DNA of 7,102 nt, taken from the NCBI GenBank assembly GCA_014377905.1, contig JACMOQ010000614.1, positions 1 through 7,102 of the forward strand, in the 5' to 3' direction. The DNA is from Acetobacteraceae bacterium. Lineage in GTDB: Bacteria > Pseudomonadota > Alphaproteobacteria > Acetobacterales > Acetobacteraceae. The notes beneath the pieces are model-generated. The model was not told the origin of the DNA. It saw only the letters and a program-made list of their open reading frames with translations, and did not search any database. The translations under genes were made by a program, and so were the position numbers. Positions 1-4,694 of the stretch are shown in pieces (within the stretch, counting starts at the first letter, position 1; each line of letters begins with the position of its first letter).

Positions 1-1149
1 ACGGCAACCATGCTCTGCCAAACACGCCGCCCGCCCCGCCTTGCAGCCGCCCTGGCACCACCAATTCCGCAATTCCGCCAGCCGTCGCCCGATATCCGGT
101 CCGGGCGCCATTCCCGCCTCGGCCAGATCGCGGCCTTGCAGGGGAAAGACCGGAACCGGCATCGCGGCCAGCCGCGCGTGTAGACGATCCGATCGCCCGG
201 CGAGCCAGGCGCGATCGACCAGAATTGCACGCGGTGCATCGGCCAGGGCGCGTCGCAATGTGTCGTCATCAGCGTCGTCCTCCGGCACATCGCCACCGAG
301 TGCCAGCAGCCGATCGCGCTCGGTGCCAGACAGGCGCAGCCGTAAGGCAAACGCGGCGGCATCGCCATCCAGCAACGCCGCCAGCCGCAAAATCGGATCG
401 ACTGGCGCTGCGGCAGTGATCAAGGCCGCCAGCCGCCCCGGTGCCACGCCTTCCTTCACCACGGCCGCAAGCACCCCAAGTTCCGCCATCAAGGCGACCG
501 CCGCGCGCGGGTCCTGGGTTGCCAGAATGCGTTTCAATTCATGCCAAACCCGTTCAATGGAAAGCCGTGCCAAGCCAGATACGGCCTCGGTCAGGGCTTT
601 GCGGGTCGCCGGGTCTGGCGGCACCAGCCCGAATCGCGCCTGAAAGCGAAAATACCGCAACAGGCGCAAATAATCCTCGCCCAGGCGTGCCGCTGGATCG
701 CCGACGAAGCGCATCCGCCCGGCGCGCAAATCGGCCTCGCCACCAAAAAAATCATGCAACACGCCGGCGCGATCGACCGACATGGCGTTGCAGGTGAAGT
801 CCCGCCGTGCCGCGTCGGCGCGCCAGTCATCGGTGAAGGCCACGACCGCGTGGCGGCCGTCAGTTGTGACATCGCGGCGCAAGCTCGTGACCTCAAAGCC
901 GCGCGACCACACAACCGCGGTCTGCGTGCCGTGGGCAAGGCCGGTCGGCACCGATTTGATCCCGGCGGCGGCCAGTTTGTGGGCGACGATGTCCGGTGGG
1001 TCGGGTGTCGCCAAATCGATATCGGCAATCGGGGCACCCACCAGCAGATCCCGCACTACGCCACCCACCAGCCGCGCCTCGGGCAAAGTCGCCCAAAGTC
1101 TGGCGAGTGCCGGGTCGATCGCCACCCGCGACAAATCGATCGCAGTCAT
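1..1149 (-). CDS. cca: CCA tRNA nucleotidyltransferase (class II), 3' end beyond window
   Basis: This enzyme adds or repairs the CCA end of tRNAs from CTP and ATP, in the cytoplasm. The frame is open for all 383 codons from an ATG at 1149 to the window edge, so the C-terminus is missing. Family motifs are in order: GGVVRDLL at residues 29-36, the catalytic DxD as D43-I-D45, RRDFTCNAM at 115-123, HDFFGG at 132-137, and the nucleotide-recognition helix EDYLRLLR at 158-165 followed by RFQARFG. No HD phosphohydrolase domain is seen after the head and neck, unlike the E. coli enzyme. Related alphaproteobacterial proteins are, from memory, about 390-420 residues, so most of the gene is present. The ATG overlaps the TGA of the DUF6111 gene as ATGA, and the upstream Shine-Dalgarno is poor, so coupling is likely. 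Residues 365-382 hold four cysteines, an unusual feature. The alternative poly(A) polymerase is less likely given the neighbours. Confidence 0.95.
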   Translation of the reverse strand, partial: MTAIDLSRVAIDPALARLWATLPEARLVGGVVRDLLVGAPIADIDLATPDPPDIVAHKLAAAGIKSVPTGLAHGTQTAVVWSRGFEVTSLRRDVTTDGRHAVVAFTDDWRADAARRDFTCNAMSVDRAGVLHDFFGGEADLRAGRMRFVGDPAARLGEDYLRLLRYFRFQARFGLVPPDPATRKALTEAVSGLARLSIERVWHELKRILATQDPRAAVALMAELGVLAAVVKEGVAPGRLAALITAAAPVDPILRLAALLDGDAAAFALRLRLSGTERDRLLALGGDVPEDDADDDTLRRALADAPRAILVDRAWLAGRSDRLHARLAAMPVPVFPLQGRDLAEAGMAPGPDIGRRLAELRNWWCQGGCKAGRAACLAEHGCR

Positions 1150-1388
1150 CGCCTATCGGCGGCGTGGCCGGGCACGATGCGGCCATCCTCGATATGCGGC
1201 GGCACATAGATCACGCCTTTAGGGTGTCGCGTTTCGCGCATATACCAGCCTGCGGTGCCGGCCAGGATCGCGACCGCGCCTATCGCTGACCACACAATGA
1301 TCGGCGACAGGAGCGGGGCCGCCACCCGCCACACCGTGAATAAGGCAAACGGCGCCAGGAACAGCGCGATTTCCAGCAGGCCGATCAT
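1146..1388 (-). CDS. Small two-helix membrane protein, DUF6111 family
   Basis: This is an 80-residue protein of unknown function, probably in the inner membrane. Two hydrophobic segments are plain: about residues 3-20 and about 29-48. A polar tail follows, containing VPPHIEDGRIVPGHA at 61-75. That tail resembles the conserved C-terminal stretch I associate with DUF6111, a small alphaproteobacterial family often encoded next to the CCA-adding enzyme. The family call is by recall of this pattern, not by search. The ATG overlaps the TGA of the upstream Nudix gene (ATGA at 1385-1388), and its own TGA overlaps the start of cca (ATGA at 1146-1149). The gene is therefore locked between its neighbours and probably translated by coupling. 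No clear Shine-Dalgarno precedes it. No catalytic residues can be pointed to. Confidence 0.85.
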   Translation of the reverse strand: MIGLLEIALFLAPFALFTVWRVAAPLLSPIIVWSAIGAVAILAGTAGWYMRETRHPKGVIYVPPHIEDGRIVPGHAADRR

Positions 1389-2038
1389 TCGCCGCGCAGT
1401 CGGGCGGCAACATGGACCAGGATCGCCGCCGTCGCGCCCCAGATGTAATGGTCATCATGCGGCCAGACCCAGAATTCGCGCATCTTGCCGCCCGATTCCG
1501 CGCGGCGCCATTGCGGCGCGTCGGGGTCCATCAGCACGCCGATGGGCAGGGCGAATACCTCATCCACCTCATCCGGGGACGGGACCAGCCCGAGTGCGGA
1601 TAATTCGCGCCCTTCTGGCAACAGCCCAAGAATCGGGGTCATACGATAGCCCGTACCTGTTACGTAATCACCCAATCGGCCGACGATTTCGACCTGGCTG
1701 GGGGCAAGGCCGACTTCCTCATGCGCTTCACGCAAAGCGGCGGCTTCGGCGCTGTGATCGCCGGGATCGATTCGCCCGCCCGGAAAACTGACTTGGCCGG
1801 CATGCTTGGTCAGATGGGCAGTGCGCTTGGTGAGCAGTACCGACGGTGTCGCGCCGAGCACGAAAGCCACCAGCACGGCTGCCGGCACCAGGGGGCCGGG
1901 ATGGAGATGGGCGCCGCGATCGCTGTCCAACAGCGCGCCGACCGCGGGCACCCCGGGCAAGGCGATGGTGGCGGGGCCAGGATCGCGTGGGCCAGGAATG
2001 GGACGGGCGAGACGCGCGCGCAGGTCGGTTAAGATCAC
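1385..2038 (-). CDS. Nudix hydrolase, CoA pyrophosphatase-like
   Basis: This is a 217-residue cytoplasmic Nudix protein. Its relatives hydrolyse coenzyme A and its derivatives to phosphopantetheine plus 3',5'-ADP. The CoA-specific motif before the Nudix box is readable as LLTKRTAHLTKHAGQVSFPGG across residues 68-88. The box itself covers about 87-111, with REAHEEVGL at 103-111 supplying the metal-binding glutamates E104, E107 and E108. Other family blocks are TGTGYRMTPILG (127-138), PDEVDEVFALPI (155-166) and IWGATAAIL (199-207). Length fits the NudL/CoAse group. The start is GTG at 2038, 9 bases after the DUF1285 stop. No good Shine-Dalgarno is visible there, and no in-frame ATG occurs before residue 133, well inside the fold. 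The stop overlaps the DUF6111 start. Substrate is inferred from family motifs; another nucleotide-diphosphate substrate is possible. Confidence 0.92.
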   Translation of the reverse strand: MILTDLRARLARPIPGPRDPGPATIALPGVPAVGALLDSDRGAHLHPGPLVPAAVLVAFVLGATPSVLLTKRTAHLTKHAGQVSFPGGRIDPGDHSAEAAALREAHEEVGLAPSQVEIVGRLGDYVTGTGYRMTPILGLLPEGRELSALGLVPSPDEVDEVFALPIGVLMDPDAPQWRRAESGGKMREFWVWPHDDHYIWGATAAILVHVAARLRGE

Positions 2039-2047
2039 GAGGTAGGA

Positions 2048-2671
2048 TTACGCCAGATCGGGCCTACCGTCGAGGTCAGGGTCATCTTCCATCGGAATGT
2101 CGCCGAGCGCAAAAAACACGCCCTGGCTCCAAACCCCGAGAACCTCGCGGCCCATCACCACGCCTGGCTCGGCAATGGCGACCAGTTCGTAATAGACCGC
2201 CCGTCCGATCCGCGCCTCGATCGGATAACTGCCACTGCCTTGGCGGATCAGCAAATAGGGGATCGGAGCACAGGTCAGCAGGTCATACGCGACCCTGATC
2301 GGATGATCTGGACCGGCGGCGATCACCTGATCAATATTGGTGCGGAAGGTCAGTACCTGGGATGGGCCAATGCCGGACCAGTCGAGTTCTACCGCCACGA
2401 ACGGGGCGTCCTCGACCTCGATCCGGCCACGCTCGGCCGGGGTTTGCAGGAAATAACTGCCACAGCCTTCGCGCCGCAGCACCGATGCGAACAGGCACAC
2501 CAATTCCTTGCGCCCGATCGGGCTGCCGCGGTAAAGCCAGGTGCCATCGCGTTGAATGACAAACGGCAAATCCCCGCAGTCTTCCGGTTCGCGGTGTGGC
2601 CGTGCCATCGCGCCCGCCGGGGTCCCACGCGGGGCCATTTTAGACGCTGTCAGGCCGTGTTTATCGTCCAC
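2048..2671 (-). CDS. DUF1285 domain-containing protein
   Basis: This is a 207-residue soluble protein of unknown function, first gene of the leftward unit. The conserved DUF1285 core is recognisable: CGDL (32-35), RDGTWLYRGSPIGRKELV (41-58), TPAERGRIEVEDAPFVA (77-93), then a second half containing YYELV (160-164) and GVWSQGVFFALG (179-190). An acidic tail follows (about 191-207). Structural genomics on this family suggested a new fold with a possible signalling role, from memory. No enzymatic residues are evident. The chosen start is GTG at 2671 because a GGAG lies 7 bases upstream (2679-2682) and an in-frame TGA sits directly before the GTG. Internal ATGs at residues 12 and 22 are alternatives, and the first 25 residues look poorly conserved. 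An ATG four bases upstream in another frame opens only a four-codon ORF. Its presence beside CoA pyrophosphatase and cca is a neighbourhood I recall from other alphaproteobacteria. Confidence 0.9.
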   Translation of the reverse strand: MDDKHGLTASKMAPRGTPAGAMARPHREPEDCGDLPFVIQRDGTWLYRGSPIGRKELVCLFASVLRREGCGSYFLQTPAERGRIEVEDAPFVAVELDWSGIGPSQVLTFRTNIDQVIAAGPDHPIRVAYDLLTCAPIPYLLIRQGSGSYPIEARIGRAVYYELVAIAEPGVVMGREVLGVWSQGVFFALGDIPMEDDPDLDGRPDLA

Positions 2672-2678
2672 TCATACT

Positions 2679-2682
2679 CTCC
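2679..2682 (-). promoter_or_regulatory. Ribosome binding site deciding the DUF1285 GTG start
   Basis: GGAG on the minus strand ends 7 bases before the GTG at 2671. The same GGAG is only 3 bases from the out-of-frame ATG at 2675, which is too close for good initiation. This favours the GTG as the true start. Confidence 0.6.
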
Positions 2683-2696
2683 GCCACGAATTGGGC

Positions 2697-2725
2697 ATTA
2701 AAATCGCAGCACCAGGGGATTTCCG
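2697..2725 (-). promoter_or_regulatory. Candidate sigma-70-type promoter for the leftward unit
   Basis: On the minus strand a -10-like TTTAAT (2702-2697, five of six to TATAAT) lies 17 bases after a weak -35-like CGGAAA (2725-2720, three of six). Transcription would start near 2690 and give an untranslated leader of about 20 bases that contains the GGAG ribosome site. Position and spacing fit, but the -35 is poor, so this is only a candidate. Confidence 0.35.
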
Positions 2726-2772
2726 GTCTTCCCCATTGGCGAGATACCGTTAGCATCCCCACTTGACCAGAG

Positions 2773-2800
2773 TTGGCATCTTTGGCGCGCCAGACAAGAT
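2773..2800 (+). promoter_or_regulatory. Weak candidate promoter for the MoxR unit
   Basis: TTGGCA at 2773-2778 matches the -35 consensus at five of six positions. CAAGAT at 2795-2800, 16 bases downstream, matches the -10 at only three. If real, transcription would start near 2807, and the palindrome TGGCGCGCCA would fall in the spacer, where an operator could act. No better plus-strand promoter was found by eye. Confidence 0.2.
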
Positions 2801-2813
2801 GCGCCGCTGCCAA
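2773..2813. repeat. Nested and overlapping inverted repeats upstream of moxR
   Basis: TTGGCA (2773-2778) is the exact reverse complement of TGCCAA (2808-2813). Inside it GGCGC (2784-2788) pairs with GCGCC (2801-2805). A competing pairing joins ATCTT (2778-2782) with AAGAT (2796-2800) around the perfect 10-base palindrome TGGCGCGCCA (2783-2792). The two foldings share bases and exclude each other. The element could be a DNA operator or an RNA leader structure. Its distance to the T run at 2820-2825 makes it a poor intrinsic terminator. The complementarity is seen directly; the function is unknown. Confidence 0.5.
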
Positions 2814-2837
2814 TCGCCGTTTTTTCCCTTTGGGTGC

Positions 2838-2841
2838 AGGA
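2838..2841 (+). promoter_or_regulatory. Ribosome binding site deciding the MoxR start
   Basis: AGGA lies 6 bases before the ATG at 2848. It supports this ATG over the in-frame TTG at 2773, which would add 25 residues with no resemblance to the family. Confidence 0.65.
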
Positions 2842-2847
2842 TGTGCC

Positions 2848-3840
2848 ATGCCAGCCGACACTGAATATCAAAGCCTGGACCAGTTCGCGGCTTTGGGCAC
2901 GGCGCTTGCCGCAGTCCGACGCGAAGTAGCCCGGGCCATCCACGGCCAGCAGGACGTGGTCGAGCAGACCCTGATTTGCCTGCTCGCCGGCGGCCATGTT
3001 TTGTTGGTGGGGGTTCCCGGCCTCGGTAAAAGCCGGCTTGTGGAAACGCTGTCGGTGGTGCTAGGGCTCGATGCCAACCGCATCCAGTTCACCCCCGATC
3101 TGATGCCGCCCGAAATCACCGGGTTTGAAACCCAGGACGTCGATGAAAACGGCCGGCGGGGCTTTCGATTCGTGCCGGGGCCGGTGTTCTGCCAGTTGCT
3201 AATGGGCGATGAAATTAACCGCGCCAGTCCGCGCACCCAGGCCGCGTTGCTGCAGGCGATGCAGGAACGTCGGGTGAGTATCGCAGGGGTCGAGCACCGC
3301 CTGCCCGAACCCTTCCACGTGCTGGCAACCCAGAACCCGATCGAGCAGGAGGGCACATATCCGCTCCCCGAAGCGCAGCTCGATCGGTTCCTGCTGGAGG
3401 TTGAGGTCACCTATCCTGACCTTGCGAGTGAGCGCAGCATGCTGATCGCCACCACCGGGCCCGCCGAAACCCCGCCTGTCCGGGTGCTGGACGGCGCGCA
3501 ATTGCTGGCTGGCCAGGCGCTGGTGCGTGCCATGCCGGTCGGCGAAACCGTGCTCGACGCAATCCTGGCGCTGGTCCGTCGCGGCCGGCCGGAACAAACC
3601 GACGAAGCCTTGGTGCGTGACAACATTGCCTGGGGCCCAGGCCCGCGCGCCGCCCAGGCTTTGATGCTGACCTGCCGGGCGCGGGCATTGCTCGACGGGC
3701 GCCTGGCGCCGAGCGTTGACGATATCGTGGTTCTGGCCCCAGCGGTGCTGCGGCATCGCATGGCGCTGACCTACGAAGCCCGTGCCCGTGGTGTCACCCT
3801 TTCCGATATCATCGCGCGCTTGGTGGAACGCCTCGGGTGA
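2848..3840 (+). CDS. MoxR family AAA+ ATPase
   Basis: This is a 330-residue cytoplasmic AAA+ ATPase of the MoxR group. Members are thought to act as chaperones that remodel or activate vWA-containing partners. In the visible protein the Walker A motif is GVPGLGKS (55-62), Walker B is LLMGDE (117-122) followed by INRASPRTQAALLQAMQE (123-140), the sensor-1 region is ATQNPIEQEGTYPLPEAQ (160-177) with N163, an arginine-finger candidate is R180 in LDRF, and sensor 2 is GPGPRAAQ with R267. The C-terminal lid has LRHRMALTYEA (301-311). Length and motifs are typical, so the protein looks intact. The start is the ATG at 2848, preceded by AGGA. The stop overlaps the DUF58 GTG as GTGA (3837-3840). MoxR followed by DUF58 and a BatA-like membrane protein is a classic arrangement, so the DUF58 and DUF4159 products are the likely partners. 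The name moxR is avoided because methanol-oxidation genes are absent. Confidence 0.96.
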   Translation: MPADTEYQSLDQFAALGTALAAVRREVARAIHGQQDVVEQTLICLLAGGHVLLVGVPGLGKSRLVETLSVVLGLDANRIQFTPDLMPPEITGFETQDVDENGRRGFRFVPGPVFCQLLMGDEINRASPRTQAALLQAMQERRVSIAGVEHRLPEPFHVLATQNPIEQEGTYPLPEAQLDRFLLEVEVTYPDLASERSMLIATTGPAETPPVRVLDGAQLLAGQALVRAMPVGETVLDAILALVRRGRPEQTDEALVRDNIAWGPGPRAAQALMLTCRARALLDGRLAPSVDDIVVLAPAVLRHRMALTYEARARGVTLSDIIARLVERLG

Positions 3841-4694
3841 GCGCCAGGGCTGCCGAAGCGCTCGGGGCGCGGCTGCCGGCCTTGCAGGTCGCGGCCAATC
3901 GCGTGGCCGCCTCGGTTTGGCAGGGTGTCCATGGGCGCCGCCGGGTCGGGCCCGGTGACAGCGTATGGCAGTATCGCCCGTATATGCAGGGCGACGAAAC
4001 CCGTCGGATCGACTGGCGTAAATCGGCGATGGGTGATGAGCTGATTGTGCGCGAGATGGAGTGGGAGGCGGCGCAAACGGTCTGCCTGTGGCGGGATGCC
4101 TCGCCGTCGATGCTGTGGCATTCCAAGCTGGTCAACACCCAGAAGCGTGAACGCGCCGATCTGCTGCTGGTGGCGCTGGCGGCGCTGTTGCTGCGGGGCG
4201 GGGAACGGGTGCGGCTGATCGGAGGGCCGCGCAGCGTGGGGGGCGGCGGGCTGGATCGATTGGCGGATGATCTTGGCCGGCTTGATCCGGGCGACGGATT
4301 GCCGCCACCAGCGGACCTGCCACGCCATGCCAGGGTGGTGCTGTTTGGTGATTTTCTGACCCCGCCCGATGCCATTGCTGCCTGTGTCGGCCGGATTGCC
4401 AGCCAGTCGATACGTGGCCATCTGGTGCAAATTCTCGACCCGGCCGAGGTCGCGCTGCCCTATCATGGCCGCATCCGCTTTACCGGGCTGGAGCGTGAGG
4501 CATCGGCCCTGGTGCCCAGGGTTGATGGCTTGCGCGACGCATACCGTCAGCGTCTGGCGGCCCAGCAGGACAGCCTTACCGCGATTGCTGCCAGTGCCGG
4601 TTGGGAATGCAGCCTGCACCGCACCGATGCAGCGCCGGAAACGGTTTTGCTGGCGCTGTATCTCGCACTGTCCGGCGATCGGGCGCGCCGGTGA
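3837..4694 (+). CDS. DUF58 domain-containing protein (vWA-like)
   Basis: This is a 285-residue protein of the short, soluble DUF58 type, with no convincing membrane segment. The diagnostic block is present: YRPYMQGDETRRIDWRKSA (46-64), then LIVREMEWE (69-77). It is followed by a vWA-like strand and a DxSxS metal-site (MIDAS) signature, D87-A-S89-P-S91. The rest alternates hydrophobic strands and helices, as in a vWA fold, including VVLFGDFLTP in the middle third. DUF58 proteins are commonly encoded directly after MoxR ATPases and are presumed partners or substrates of them; biochemical roles are mostly unknown. The start is GTG at 3837, overlapping the MoxR stop (GTGA), with a GGA about 9 bases upstream. 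The stop in turn overlaps the next GTG (4691-4694). Both junctions suggest coupled translation and a fixed stoichiometry. Confidence 0.94.
   Translation: MSARAAEALGARLPALQVAANRVAASVWQGVHGRRRVGPGDSVWQYRPYMQGDETRRIDWRKSAMGDELIVREMEWEAAQTVCLWRDASPSMLWHSKLVNTQKRERADLLLVALAALLLRGGERVRLIGGPRSVGGGGLDRLADDLGRLDPGDGLPPPADLPRHARVVLFGDFLTPPDAIAACVGRIASQSIRGHLVQILDPAEVALPYHGRIRFTGLEREASALVPRVDGLRDAYRQRLAAQQDSLTAIAASAGWECSLHRTDAAPETVLLALYLALSGDRARR

Larger units (their letters stand above)
2672..2847. promoter_or_regulatory. Shared divergent intergenic region
   Basis: These 176 bases separate the divergent DUF1285 and MoxR genes and are the only sizeable non-coding stretch in the window, so they must hold the promoters of both units unless these lie inside the opposing genes. 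The stretch contains four TTGGC motifs (plus strand at 2736-2740, 2773-2777 and 2782-2786; minus strand at 2809-2813), the perfect palindrome TGGCGCGCCA (2783-2792), and a run of six T at 2820-2825. A reading frame runs through part of it from a TTG at 2773 into moxR, but the good ribosome site at 2838 argues that this part is untranslated. Confidence 0.75.

Noticed and set aside
41..1209. Plus-strand frames of 200 and 222 codons opposite cca
   Set aside because: Antisense to the CCA-adding enzyme, which carries all catalytic motifs. These translations are rich in S, R, A and P with no recognisable domain.
2784..2825. Intrinsic terminator formed by the GGCGC/GCGCC hairpin and the T6 run
   Set aside because: Fourteen bases separate the hairpin from the T run, and there is no upstream plus-strand gene to terminate; geometry does not fit an intrinsic terminator.
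2773..2847. 25-residue N-terminal extension of the MoxR protein from a TTG start
   Set aside because: The extension is not family-like and lacks a supporting ribosome site, while ATG at 2848 has AGGA at 6 bases and gives the usual family length.
2661..2997. Minus-strand frames of 66 and 99 codons across the intergenic region and moxR start
   Set aside because: They overlap the divergent promoter region and the moxR start without any motif or a convincing ribosome site.
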